Shown piece after piece: positions 11,414 through 22,915 of a stretch of 64,000 bases of DNA. The stretch spans positions 434,001 to 498,000 of the forward strand of contig JAWKAU010000037.1 of NCBI GenBank assembly GCA_033398695.1, in the 5' to 3' direction. The position numbers were made by a program, and so were the translations under genes. The notes under the pieces are model-generated. The model did not search any database, had not been told where the DNA came from, and was given only the letters and a program-made list of their open reading frames with translations. This stretch comes from Orobanche coerulescens (Eukaryota; Streptophyta; Magnoliopsida; Lamiales; Orobanchaceae). Numbering within the stretch: position 1 is the stretch's first letter; the number at the start of each line of letters is the position of its first letter.

Positions 11414-12415
11414 TTTTAGCCTAGAGTTGTGTTAAATTATGGTTGTGTAATCGTAAAACCTCGATTTTCTTGACGTTTTGTGGATGAAATCATGGTGTCC
11501 TCGTAGTGTCCGATGAGTGGTTCCAAAATGTAGAATTTAGGGTGATTCTTTATATTCCAGTAGTGTTGTAGTTTATTAAGTACCATTGTGTGCTAGGAAT
11601 GAAACTTTGGAGTGAGTTTGATCGAAGCCCTCTCCGTTCACCGTTTCTTCACGTCTTAATAAGCAAAGCAAGTACATGTATTACATTATGTTATGTAGGA
11701 TGTGAATTCAACATAAGTGATGATTTGTGACAATGTGTGTGTGTGTGTGTGTTGCTGTTGTTCTTCCACCTGGGGATAGTTCGAAGGAACCTATGGGGGC
11801 CGATGCTAAGGGTCGCGGTCGCGGAAGTGGTTTCCCACCTGGGGACGGTTCGACAGGACCTTTGGGGGTCTATACTAAAGGGTACGTCCACGGGTTACCA
11901 AGTGTGGATCTTTGTGATGATGAATTATGATGATATGGTTTTATTGATGATCATGTATTGATGAAAATGTGGTATTTCGGAATATTGTTTTGTTAAATGT
12001 TTTCCAATGTGATAATCATGTTGAATTTTATCATATATAATATTGCGTTTCATGCATTTCAGGTATCGGGCCAACTGAGGAGCCAGCACGAGAAACACAA
12101 GCAAAGGATGATCAAACATGATGATGAGGCTCGAGTCTGCTTTATTTATTTTGTTATGTTTATGTTGTTCGTCGGAATCAGTCGAGTAAACATATTTTTT
12201 TTAAAGATATCGTTGAAGTCCCCTGCGTGGGCAATGGATTCATTTTACATACTATTTTCCTGCATTCAAACCAAAAATATTTTGGCCGAGGCCACTGTCT
12301 TATTTACGTTATTAAATATTATCATTATGGGATTACTGTAAATTGTGTGAATGTCCTAGCCTGGTAGACCTTGATGCTACGGCGTGTAATAACCCTTATG
12401 AGAATTGGGGTGTTC
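11414..12415 (+). mobile_element. Gypsy LTR, 3' (R-U5) part
   Basis: This stretch matches 16394-17481 in direct orientation, from tttagcctag to the shared end agaattggggtgtt, so the two are the LTRs of one relic with gypsy pol between them. It contains two copies of a CCACCTGGGGA...TTCGA...GGACCT phrase (about 11768 and 11838), a GT run at 11735-11752 and an acceptor-like gcatttcag near 12062. Homology to the right LTR stops at 11414, where A/T-rich sequence takes over. Confidence 0.75.
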
Positions 12416-12450
12416 CATTTATGTTATCGGAATGTTGGGATAAACATTAC

Positions 12451-13425
12451 TGTTTTGATAAATGCCAACATACAACAAAGAAGTCTCAAAGAAGTCAGAA
12501 TGTCGTTAAGTATGGAAGCTGTTAGGACTCTCCATATGGTCTGTCCATACATCAAAGAGATCTTCCACACTCCATCCTACAGAGTCTACTTCATACAACA
12601 AAGAGATATAGTGTGCTGGATCCAGCATGCAGGTTGAAGGTGTTTTACTTAGGAAAAGTAAAACACATCCAACAAAACTGTATAGAAAAATCTTTAAACT
12701 GTTGTGAGATAAATATTATTTATTCATAAAGTATTCACGATTAAAGCAGCATTTAATGGGACTGGAGAGAGCCAAGTATAAACGCTCTGAAGAGCATTTA
12801 ATGCAAAGACAGAAAGGATGTCTGAAGCATTAAATACAATCTGCTTTAATTCAAACATTCAGCAGTCGCCAATCAGAGACATATGTCAACATCTCACCAA
12901 CCATCAATTACTATATTTATAAAGGATACATCTCCAAGGTTATAAATAGCCCCAAGCAAGAGGACTTCATAACAACAATCATTATTCATTCTCGCATAAA
13001 CTCTGACAGTTTGCTCTAGCAATCTAGCTATACAAGAGCAATATATTTCGTGAGCATACAACAGTATTCAAGCGGAGAAATATACCAAGTCCTCAACGCA
13101 AACAGCACAGCATATAGCAAATGTTCATCAAAGATCTAGCTGCTGTTTGGATTGTTCTACCCTTAACGTTGAGAATATCATTAGCCCTGTGTGGACTAAA
13201 TATCCTTGCGTATTCTGACCTGTGTGGGAAGAATAACATTGTAGACGAAGCTTCAATCTGTGCTAGAAGAAGCGAGTCAGAAAGAGCTTGAAGCCAATCT
13301 GTGTGAACAGCAAAAGCTACAATCCCTGTATCAATCTGTGTGAACGATACATAGACAGGTCTAGTTAAAGTAACGTAGTTGTGTACGTAGTGATTTTAAT
13401 GAAATCTTTACTCCTGTGTGGAGGA
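12451..13425 (+). mobile_element. Copia LTR, solo-like
   Basis: It begins TGTTTTGATAAATGCC, resembling the start of the copia LTR at 54227, and shares the phrase aagtatggaagctgtt with it. A TATA box (tataaatag) is near 12941. The right end is blurred: accagtggtcgg at 13427-13438 looks like a decayed CA terminus followed by a primer-binding site, after which gypsy reverse transcriptase begins. No copia coding sequence follows. Confidence 0.6.
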
Positions 13426-13499
13426 CCAGTGGTCGGATGTCCACCTCGTGTTGGTCCGACGGGATCATCTTAGGATCTAGGCTGAGGGCGCTGGATCAT

Positions 13500-14141
13500 T
13501 GGATGGGTTTTTCCACCTGCCTTCGTTTATGCATCGATTATCGAGAATTAAACAAGCTGACCATAAAAAATAAATACCATTTGCCCCAGATTTATGACTT
13601 ATTTGATCAGCGTCAGAGAGCGACAGTCTTCTCGAAGATTGATTTGTGGTCGGGTTATTATCAGTTGAGGATTCGGGACAGCGATATACCGAAAGTTGTC
13701 TTTCGGGCGAGATATGGCCATTACGAGTCTGTGGTTATGCCTTTTGGGCTAACTAATGCCCCAATAGTGGTCATACAGTTGATGAACAAGGTTTTTATCG
13801 AAGATCTGGGCAAATTCGTAGTCGTTTTTATTGAAGACATCCTTATCTATTCCCAGAGTCGGGAGGAGCATGCTGTACATCTTCATATTGTGCTAGACAT
13901 CTTGAGAACTGAGCAGCTATATGCGAAGTTTTCCAAATATGAGTTTTGGCTCAAGAAAGTAACATTCCTTGAGGATGTGATTATATCGGAAAGATCTTGG
14001 GTTGACCCACATAAGATAGAGGCGGTACTGGCGTGGGAACCACCTAAAAATGTGAAGGAAGTGAGGAGTTTTCTTGGACTTGCGGGTTACTACCGTAGGT
14101 TCATCGAAGGATTTTCCAGGATCGCTCGACCACTTATGTAG
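13500..14141 (+). pseudogene. Gypsy reverse transcriptase (G2), broken
   Basis: The motifs are [57 protein letters not shown] and [11 protein letters not shown]. The catalytic FIDD has become FIED, which should abolish polymerase activity. The connection segment ([15 protein letters not shown]) ends in a stop after PLM at 14139. The first 80 bases after the copia LTR are not recognisable; gag and protease are missing. Confidence 0.85.
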
Positions 14142-14162
14142 TTGTTTCAGAAAACTCGGAAA

Positions 14163-14603
14163 TTCGAGTGAAACGCGGATAGGCAGAAAAGTTTCGAGGA
14201 GTTGAAGAGACGGTTAACTACCGCACTAGTTCTAGCCTTGCCACAGGGGAATGACGATTTTGTGGTTTATAGTGATGCTTCAGGCCTCGGACTTAGATGT
14301 GTTTTGATGCAGAGAGATAGGATTATTGCTTATGCACCTCGACAGTTGAAACCATATGAAGTAAATTACCCTACTCATGATTTGGAATTAGCTGCGCTTG
14401 TTTTTGCTTTCAAAATTTGGAGGCATTATCTCTACGAATCGTCTTGTAAGATTTACACGGACCACAAGAGTCTGAAGTATATCTTCATCCAGAAGGAATT
14501 GAACATGAGGCAACGTAGGTGGCTAGAATTAATCAAGGACTACGATCTTGAGACTCTTTACCATGCGGGCAAGTCCAGTGTAGTAGCAAGTGCATTGACG
14601 TAA
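14163..14603 (+). pseudogene. Gypsy RNase H (G2), broken
   Basis: The frame carries the [18 protein letters not shown] linker, then RNase H motifs [50 protein letters not shown] and [19 protein letters not shown], ending in [14 protein letters not shown] and a stop. RNase H removes the RNA strand during cDNA synthesis. Stops separate it from the reverse transcriptase upstream and the integrase downstream. Confidence 0.85.
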
Positions 14604-14618
14604 GCCTATGAATCTCAG

Positions 14619-15538
14619 ATGTTAGAAGTACTTACGTCTCAAAGCAAGATTCAACGGGATTTAATTTGTCAGAATATTGAAGTTTGGATTCAGAGAGTTC
14701 AGGGTCAGTTGTGTGCGTTAGAAATCACTTCGTCTATGATTGATGATATCAAGGTGAAGCAGTATGATGACCCTTTTTTATTTCAGTTGAGGGAGGATGC
14801 GAAGAAAGGGAAAGCCCCTGGATTTGTAATTCAGGATGATGGGATTTTGAGATTTCGAGGAAGATTGTGTGTACCATGTGATGTTGAGTTGAGACAGAAG
14901 ATTTTGAGAGAAGCTCATACTACACCTTTTTCCATACATCCTGGTACAAGTAAAATGTACAAGGATGTAAGGAGTAATTTCTGGTGGAACAACTTGAAGA
15001 CGGACGTTAGCGAATTTGTATCGAAGTGTTTCACCTGCCAGCAGGTTAAGATCGAGCATCAGTGACCCGCGAGATTATTGCGACCACTTCTTATTTCGGA
15101 GTGGAAGTGGGAGGATATTTATATGGATTACATTTACCAGCATGCCTAAGACTCGAACCGAAAGGAACACGATTTGGGTCATTGTCGATCAACTAACCAA
15201 ATCTGCTCAGTTTCTGGGTATTAAGGATACATGAGGATCGGAGAGAATAGCCCAGGTGTTCATTGCAGAAATTGTGAGGTTTCATGGGACTCCTTAGAGT
15301 ATTTTTTTGATCGAGATGGTCGATTTATATCACATTTTTGGCAGGCTGTTCATCGAGCTTTGGGAACCGAGTTGAGACTCAGTAGATCCTACCATCTCCA
15401 GACAGACGGACAGTCAGAGCGGACGATACAGACGTTAGAGGATATGTTGAGAGCCTGTTCTTTAGACTGAAAAGATGATTGGGAGTCGCACCTGCCGTTA
15501 ATCGAGTTTACGTATAACAACAATTAGCACGCCTCGAG
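14619..15538 (+). pseudogene. Gypsy integrase (G2), broken
   Basis: The zinc-binding part (LREAHTTPFSIHPGTSKMYK through [12 protein letters not shown], 14880-15063) is followed in shifting frames by core fragments: VIVDQLTKSAQFLGIKDT, FDRDGRFISHFWQAVHRALG and LQTDGQSERTIQTLEDMLRA. The frame ends with IEFTYNNN at about 15525. Several stops are present. Sequence homology to integrase ends at 15538, where LTR-like DNA begins, so the C-terminal domain is deleted. Confidence 0.85.
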
Positions 15539-17481
15539 ATTTTCAGGAGTCCGGGCCGTTTTGTAATTTTTATAGTATTTAGTGTTGTTATTGGAATTAT
15601 TTGTCCATTCTATTGGATAATCATGTGTTTAGATGAAAGTGTGAGTTTGCAGGTTGTTGTTCCTTATTAACGCTTGTTATTCGTTGGTAGTTATCGAGTT
15701 TGTATTATCCGAGTTTTGTACATTCTGACTGAACTTTATAATTGTAATACTATGTCTGAGCAGTTAGTGCACGCTAACCCTACACTTAATGCGCGCTAGA
15801 GCAACATATGTATCGCACGCTAAGCTCATCCGTAGCGTGCACTAATTAGACCGGACAGTAAGTTTCTGGCTTCTGGAATGACTCAATTAGTGTAAGTTAA
15901 TATTCCCATTGCATACGCTAATAAGCCAATTAACGCACGTTAATGTCCCTATTGCGTACGCTAACTAGATTTGACAGAATATTATGGAACTGGACAGAGA
16001 GTTCAATGATTCTGAACCGAACCAGGTAGCACACGCTAATACTAGCATTATCGCACGCTAATGGGTTTGGGCAGAAACCTTCGAACTACACTTCAGCCGA
16101 TAGCACACGCTATTCCATGTCATAGCGCATGCTAAATACGATTAATATATATTGGACAACAAGAGTTAACTTCGTCATTTCCTATTTTCTTCTTCTTCCT
16201 TGGCGACCCAAGGCGATTTGAGGCTGAGGAGTGTGGATTCGGGCCAGACACCATCATCTATCAATAATTTCGGGTCCCCAGCACGGATTTAACAACACTT
16301 AATCATCTTTCATCCTCCAAATCAAGGTATATTTCCTAGCACCCTAGTTTTCACGATTTTGGGGGTTTGGTGATGATTTTGTATTTCTAGTCCGTTTTAG
16401 CCTAGATTGGTGTTAAATTATGATTGTGTAATCATAAAACCTCAATTTTCTTGACGTTTTGTGGACTGAATCCTGTAATTTCCACCGTTGGTCGATTACG
16501 ATCGGTGGTGTCCTCGTAGTGCCCGATGAATGGTCCCAAACGGTAGAATTTAGGATGATTCTTTATATTCCAGTAGTGTTGTAGTTGATTAAGTATCATT
16601 GTGTGCTAGGAAGGAAACTTTGGAGTGAGTTTGGATCGATGCCCTCTCCGTTCACCGTTTCTTCATGTCTTAATAACCAAGGCAAGTACATGTATTATAT
16701 TATGTTATGTAGGATGTGAATTCAATATAAGTGATGATTTGTGACAAACGTGTGTCTGTTGTTGTTGTTCTTCCACCTGGGGATGGTTCGACGGGACCTC
16801 TATAGGCCGATGCTAAGGGGCATGGTCGCAGAAGTAGTTTCCCACCCGGGGACGATTCGACGGGACCTCTGGGGTCGATACTAAGGTGTACGACCACAGG
16901 TTACCAAGTGTGGATTTTTGTGATAATGAATTGTGATGATATGATTTTATTGATGCTCATGTATTGATGAAAATGTGGTATTCTGGAATATTGTTTTCTT
17001 AAATATTTTCAAATGTGATAATCATGTTGAATTGTATTCGTATATAATATTGTGTAAATGTGTACTTGCACTAGATTTTCGAATGCTAACCCGTTAAATG
17101 GGGAAGTGTGTTTTATGCATTTCAGGTATCGGGCGAACTGAGGAGCCAGCACGGGAAACGCATGCAAATGATGGTCAAGCAGGATGATGAGGTTCGAGTC
17201 TGCTTTATTTATTTTATTATGTTTATGTTGTTCGTCGGAGTTAGTCGAGTAAATGTATTTTTGTTTTAAAGAGATCGTTGAAGTCCCCTGCGTAGGCAGT
17301 GATTCATTTTTCATACTATTTTCCTGCATTCAAACCAAAAATGTTTTGGCCGAGGCCATGTCCTTATTTATATTATTAAATAGTGTCATTATGGGATTAC
17401 CGTAAATTGTGTGAATATCATAGCCTGGTAGACCTTGATGTAGGTTCTATTGGGAATTACACTATGAGAATTGGGGTGTTA
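15539..17481 (+). mobile_element. Gypsy 3' LTR of G2
   Basis: This is LTR sequence of the same broad type as the LTRs of elements A and B, but on the plus strand. It holds the palindrome array (15765-16134), a TATA-like element just after it (about 16143), a leader ending CAAG|GTATAT at 16326, two copies of a CACCYGGGGAYG...TTCGACGGGACC phrase (about 16777 and 16849), an acceptor-like TTTCAG at 17125 and the end GGGGTGTTA at 17481. The terminal CA is missing because a MITE starts there. Confidence 0.75.
15765..16134. promoter_or_regulatory. Array of 12 phased palindromes upstream of TATA
   Basis: Twelve 12-bp words close to TAGCGYRCGCTA start at 15765, 15787, 15811, 15833, 15888, 15909, 15931, 15952, 16027, 16049, 16101 and 16123. 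Within groups the spacing is 21-24 bp. The groups are 4, 4, 2 and 2, separated by 55, 75 and 52. A TATA-like sequence follows at about 16143. The same arrangement is seen in three other LTRs of this window. Confidence 0.7.
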
Positions 17482-17668
17482 GCTCGTTCTTTTGATCGAA
17501 TGAATCAATCCGAATCGAATCGGATCAATTGAATTGAATTGAATCGAATCAATCGAATCAATGGACTCGAATCGAATCGAATCGAATCGAATCGAATGGA
17601 CTCGAATCGAATCGAATCAAGTGAAATATATATATTAAGGGTAAATAATCATCTTAGTAACCTTATCA
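17482..17668 (+). mobile_element. MITE fragment rich in gaatc repeats
   Basis: It follows TTA at 17479-17481 and begins gctcgttcttttgatcgaatg, similar to the terminal repeat of the MITE at 33487. Inside are many gaatc units (17500-17620) and the phrase aaatatatatattaaggg, also found in the 33487 MITE. Its right end is not visible because CACTA-1 begins at 17669. Confidence 0.5.
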
Positions 17669-18013
17669 CACTACTACAAAACTGGCTTTTAACAGCGGTT
17701 AAAATGCCAAATTAACGGCGGTTCCGGAACCGCCATTATATGTACCGCTGTTAATATCAACGGCAGTTTTCAAAACCGCCGTTGGATTTGCCTAATAACG
17801 GCGGTTCTTATTACCCGCTGTTAAACTTGAAATTAACGGCGGTTCTAGAACCGCCGTTGAATTTTACCATATGTTACGGCGGTTTCATGAAACCGTGTTA
17901 AATGTGAAATTTAACTTGGTTAAAGGTAACCATTATTAAATCGATACTCCACAGCGGTTATCAAACCGCCGTTAAGTGTAAGAATTAACAGCGGTTATGG
18001 AGGAACCGCTGTT
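17669..18013. repeat. CACTA-1 left terminal and subterminal repeats
   Basis: After the terminal repeat, about nine copies of aacagcggtt or aacggcggtt and their complements occur up to 18013. Most form short inverted pairs with small loops, for example aacggcggttctagaaccgc at 17833, which continues as a perfect palindrome to 17856. In En/Spm such subterminal repeats bind the TNPA-type protein. Confidence 0.85.
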
Positions 18014-18130
18014 GAAATATAAATCATTTTATCCAGTTTTTGCCCTATTTTGCACAATCCAGTACCTGAATCGGATCAAACTAATCAATAAACCACCAAT
18101 TCATCGAATCCAAACACACCGAAAAGAACT

Positions 18131-18314
18131 AACCAACACCAAATTCATTGAACCACCAATACATTGAAAAAGATAATACAAAAATCCCAATTCATCCAAA
18201 ATAATTCATACAAATATCCAATAACCAACACCAAATTCATTGAACCACCAATACATTGAAAAAGATAATACAAAAATCCCAATTCATCCAAAATAATTCA
18301 TACAAATATCCAAT
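18131..18314. repeat. 92-bp tandem duplication
   Basis: The sequence starting aaccaacaccaaattc at 18131 is repeated starting at 18223 with near identity. It is non-coding, inside CACTA-1. Confidence 0.85.
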
Positions 18315-18689
18315 GTATTCACACAAAAACACCAAAATCATGTCGCGAGACGATTTCGCACCTCCAAGAAATAAAGTCCCCAATCAACTCGAATTTTATC
18401 AAAAACATCTTCAGACAGTGCTCCAACATCATCAAACATATGCACATATAAACGTATAATAAACAAACTTTAAATGTAAAAGAGTAAACAGCTTTTATCA
18501 CCACTTCAAGTAAAAATATACTACCTCCATCCAACCATCCAAAATACGCGCTCGGCGATAGTCGACATCCAAAGGCATAACATAATAACCACACTCCCAA
18601 CCTCCATTTTGTTTATTACACTAAAACAAAATAAGACACAATTATATGAGTCACTTTCAGTAAATAAAATCAACACGTACACAACATAC

Positions 18690-18945
18690 ACGGTTAAAAA
18701 CACACACCGACACAAACACACAATGCACAAAAAAAACACAGACAGCACACACACACACTGCACAAACAAAAAAAAAAGAAAAACAACAACACAAACACAC
18801 ACACACACTGCACACAGCATAAACACAATACACACACAAACATAAAAAAAAAACACAAACATAAACACACACAACACACACACTGCACAAACAGAAAAAA
18901 GAAAAAAAAAACAACCCAAACACACACACACACTGCACAACAGGC
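18690..18945. repeat. AC-rich cryptic microsatellite
   Basis: Runs of (AC)n are broken by ctgcac words and A runs. Long Cys/Val or Thr/His open frames across it are composition artefacts. The larger non-coding stretch 18315-20455 holds nothing else I could identify except a small tandem repeat at 19956. Confidence 0.85.
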
Positions 18946-19955
18946 CGTTTTTGCTCTCCTGGACCGATACACGTCAATGTGAGTCGTTTGAGGTTCTGAT
19001 TAAAAACATCGAACTTGACACAAACCCAACTGAAAACACAAACATATAGCACCCAATCTTCCAGCACAGGGCAACTTGAAAACCCCTTTTTCAGTGCCAT
19101 CATTCGGAAAAACAATAGCGTGAAAGTGAAGAACCTTAACATGTTGACTCAAATTCTTCTTCACACTCCAAATTCTAGGGAATTAGAAGCAATGGACTCC
19201 AAAGTTCGCACTCGATCAGTCCACTAAAATACGCCATGATATATCTGGTAAACGAGATTTCAAGCCAAATGACACTTGACAAGGCAATATTAGAACGTCA
19301 CAAGAACAAGACAAGGTGCCTTTTTGTATAAATTTGTCCACCATATGCATCATAGGTGCTTTATGCATTAAATGTGACTAAAAATCCTAAGGATGTTCCA
19401 CGGACGGGAAAGGTACAATATGGCATAGTTGTTAATCGCATATAGCACCTTATAGAGATAAGGTCCCTTACTGATACAGCGATCGCTAAACTGAGGGCTA
19501 TTTGAAATTTTAGCGCCACAAGTACATAAATACATAATATATGAAGCATATTATTAAATCCAATTCAAGAGTTCATGCATAAATTGAAAAATAACACAAA
19601 CAAAAGTTCAAAGAACACGGAACATCAGTTCTAGCAATAGAAAAACATAATCTAAAATTCACCTTATTTAAAAACACATTTCAGATTTTGGTTTGTTTTT
19701 TTAGGAAAGCAAGGTTCTTGGTGGAATAGAAAACGGGAACTCACAAAAACATCACCGAAACCAATAAAAAGAAAAAAAATGAAAAACCTGGAACACATAA
19801 CGAAAGAGTGCTGCTATTCGACGCTGTAGCAATCGGCACTATTGTTTTTATGGGAACATGCAAGCAGAACTAGTTGCAAGAACAATGGAGACAGTAAAAC
19901 TTTAACAAACAAGATCACTGAAAAAGACACAGGCATACTTTGTATGCGGAAGAAG

Positions 19956-20026
19956 GGCCATAGATTGGTACTGTGGAGCGTAGATCAGTGAAGAATGGCC
20001 ATAGATTGGTACTGTGGAGCGTAGAT
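19956..20026. repeat. 41-bp tandem repeat, two copies
   Basis: The 30-base word starting ggccatagattggtactg occurs at 19956 and 19997, with the 11 intervening bases diverged from the flank. Non-coding. Confidence 0.85.
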
Positions 20027-20455
20027 TAACCAGGTACAGCCGATCTTATGATGCTATTTCTTGCAAGGGAAAGCAAAAAAATGGAAATTCATGATGGGAA
20101 AGGTACTGTGAAACAAGAGTTGGTCGATGCTTAAAGATATAACCTTCCATTTATAAGCTATAACCATATCAATAACTTCTACTCTGCCTCATGTCCTCTC
20201 CAGTTTACCAACTGCAAGTAATATAGAAATGCAAATAATGATTGAGAAGTTGAGCTTCATCCCTTTTTCCGAGGAACCCCCCTTTGTAGTAGGGAACTGA
20301 CTCAAATTCTTCTTCACCTTGAGAATTACAAGACTCTCACATGAAAACAAACTTAGCAGGACATCAGATATCTTGTCATGAGTGTTATACCCCTCTGCTA
20401 AAGGGGCAGCACATATCCATAAACTAACAGGTCCTTGAGGATCACTAGTTTGTTG

Positions 20456-20535
20456 ACGAACACACACAAACACAAACACACAGCACAGCACACACACACT
20501 GCCACTGCACACACACACACACACACACACTGCAT
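20456..20535. repeat. AC-rich microsatellite
   Basis: (AC)n tract with cactgc interruptions. It lies 45 bases from the 120-bp repeat unit at 20581. Confidence 0.85.
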
Positions 20536-20580
20536 AGAAAAAAAAACCAACACAAACAAACGGACACTTCATACACGATA

Positions 20581-20700
20581 TGTTGGGAGAAGATCCTTAA
20601 GACGAAAGTTAACATCTATCCCAAAGGGAGAAGATCCTTACGACGTTAACCACGTCTATCCCAAAATAATTCGTGTTTCCAAAAACAATATTGTCGTACA
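20581..20700. repeat. 120-bp repeat unit, copy 1
   Basis: It begins tgttgggagaagatcctta and contains two tandem half-units (gagaagatcctta...gttaac...tctatcccaaa). A very similar unit in the same orientation is at 32467-32590, 11.9 kb away in the same CACTA element. Both lie next to AC-rich tracts. Confidence 0.8.
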
Positions 20701-21332
20701 CACTCAAATATTCATACACACAAACATACATATTTACACTCATGTAATTAAATGTATTACCTTGGGATATATCCAACTAACCGCCTGCTTTGATTTACTT
20801 GTATGCATACCATCCATGGTCTTGAATGCGATCACGGCACTGCTTAAAAGTAACAATAATATATTGAGTCGTTGATATAAAATTTTAAAGCAAATATATT
20901 ATAAATAAAATCTTACTTTTGGAGTATGGCCTTAATGCGAGAGTCAGGCCTACTATGTAGTGAGCAAAACCATATAATAGTTCCTCTTGCTGGCACAATG
21001 ACCAGAAGTTGCCAATGATGCCTACATAGATAAATGCATTTGAAAGAAAGAACATATTACTACAGTATGTTGTAAAAAAAAGGAAATAGTTTTGTTAGAA
21101 AGAAAATATTTTGAAATTTACAATCTTTTATCTTACTTATGATGGTAAGATCCCATGTATATTTGCTCCTTCGACTCAAGCATACGCGTCGATATATATC
21201 TCGAGATCTCCTCTCCCCTCTGTCCCATATTTTGTATGGATTGAGGATCAAAATATCCATACAAAACCTCGTCCATCGTGCCCACATTCATAGTAGACAA
21301 ATACCTAATTTGTTAAGCAAAATATTAATATA

Positions 21333-21479
21333 AAAAAAACACTCCACACACTGCACACAAACACACACAAACACACTTTTCACCCACACACACACACTGC
21401 CACACAATAAAAACACACACACACACACTGCACATACGCACACACACTGCACACACAAACACTGCACACACAACACATA

Positions 21480-21510
<31 letters not shown>

Positions 21511-21525
21511 TGTACACACACATAC
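21333..21525. repeat. AC-rich microsatellite in intron
   Basis: (AC)n with regular cactgcac interruptions, in an intron of the TNP1/Ulp1-like gene. Tiny Cys/Val frames across it are not genes. Confidence 0.85.
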
Positions 21526-22016
21526 TACGAATGTAGAAAGATTCCATAAAAAAATTACTCACATAGTCCAAAGCTGTAAAACTGATAAACTAAGCCACTC
21601 CTTTCCTTGAACGATCTCTAAAATATCAGTGTGAGCGATGTACAATGGAACATCATCACCACCACAGCCAAAGATAGCTGTATCCCACGGCACTGATATC
21701 GGACTATTGTACATACTCGACGCAGCCATAAGTAAGTCTCTCATGATGTCATCTTTGGTCCTCGACCCGTCATTCTGACGAGCCTGCTTCTTTGGTCGCT
21801 GAATATCCTATTTCATATAGTATAGTGTAAAATACAAGTAAATTTGAAATAATTTATTTTGTTTTCTTTCCATTGTAACTTCAGAAAGGATGAAGGATAA
21901 ACGTATCTATTGAATACTATATAAACTCATTAATACTCGATGCTGCAAATGAGTGAGATGAGGTTTGGTACTTTCAATATCCCCCTGGGTGACCACTGGA
22001 CCCCAAATGTTAATCC

Positions 22017-22915
22017 ATGATTCTTAGATGGAACAATAGGGGTTTAAATAAGTCTTTAAGACAAATAGAGGCAAATAAGGTTTTGAAAAATAATAAGGTA
22101 GTGCTTGCTGGACTGCTTGAGACCAGAGTCAAGCAACAAAAAGCTGACAGGGTTAGAAGTAGTTTTGGTTCCAATATGGAATTTGTGGATAATTATGGTA
22201 TGGCAGTTAATGGGAGAATGTGGGTTATGTGGGATAAAACCCAAGTACATTCATGGTGAAGTAAGCAGCTTAGATGGTAGTTTGAAAGCCTGTGTCGCTT
22301 TTGTTTATGGCCAGAACACAAGTGATAATGGAAACTCCTTATGGCCTTATTTGAGGAGTATTGCGAGCTCTACACAAGAAGCTTGAATGATCATGGGGGA
22401 CATTAATAATGTCCTGGCTTCAGCAGACAGGAGAGAAGGACTTCATGTGACTGCTGCAGAATGTGAAGATTTCAGTTCTTGTTTAGTTGATGCTCATCTA
22501 CAGGAGCTGCCCTACTTAGGATGGGAATTTACTTGGTGTAATAAGCAAGAAAACAACCTATCTACTCTAAAATAGATAGAGGTTTTGATAATGCGCGATG
22601 GCGACAAGTTTAGAACTGTGAAGGTTGAGGTGCAATCCTGGATGTTCTGATCACTCCCCCTATTGATGAACTGTGGAACTGTACCTAGGAAGGGGCAGAA
22701 GATTCAAGTTTCTTAACTGCCTTACTTATCATACTATATTTCGAGATGCAGTCAAACAGGATGGGGCGGAATATAGAATGGATTAGAATGTTATAAGTTT
22801 GGGAAAAGATGAAGACAGTAAGAGAAAATTTGAGCAAATTACTAAACATGTCTCTCAAGCTAGTGTGAAAGCCACCTCTGCCAGAACAAGAGTTACTAAA
22901 AAGAAAAAGAAAATT
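22017..22915 (+). mobile_element. LINE fragment with endonuclease domain
   Basis: A plus-strand L1-type ORF2 start is recognisable. The APE endonuclease has WNNRGLNKSLRQIEANKVLK, then VVLAGLLETRVK, VAFVYGQN and MIMGDINNVLASADRREG. Later frames read LGWEFTWCNKQENN, and KMKTVRENLSKLL near 22806. A stop before MIMGD and several shifts break it. It sits inside the TNP1/Ulp1-like gene on the opposite strand. The right boundary with CACTA sequence is near 22915-22930; the left boundary is unclear (21830-22017). Confidence 0.75.

Noticed and set aside
17500..17620. gaatc repeat as centromere-type satellite
   Set aside because: Only about 120 bases, inside a MITE with recognisable termini.
18521..19142. 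Long Cys/Val-rich frames over the AC tract
   Set aside because: They are translations of (GT)n in several frames; no domain, no start context, and the matching Thr/His frames occur on the other strand.
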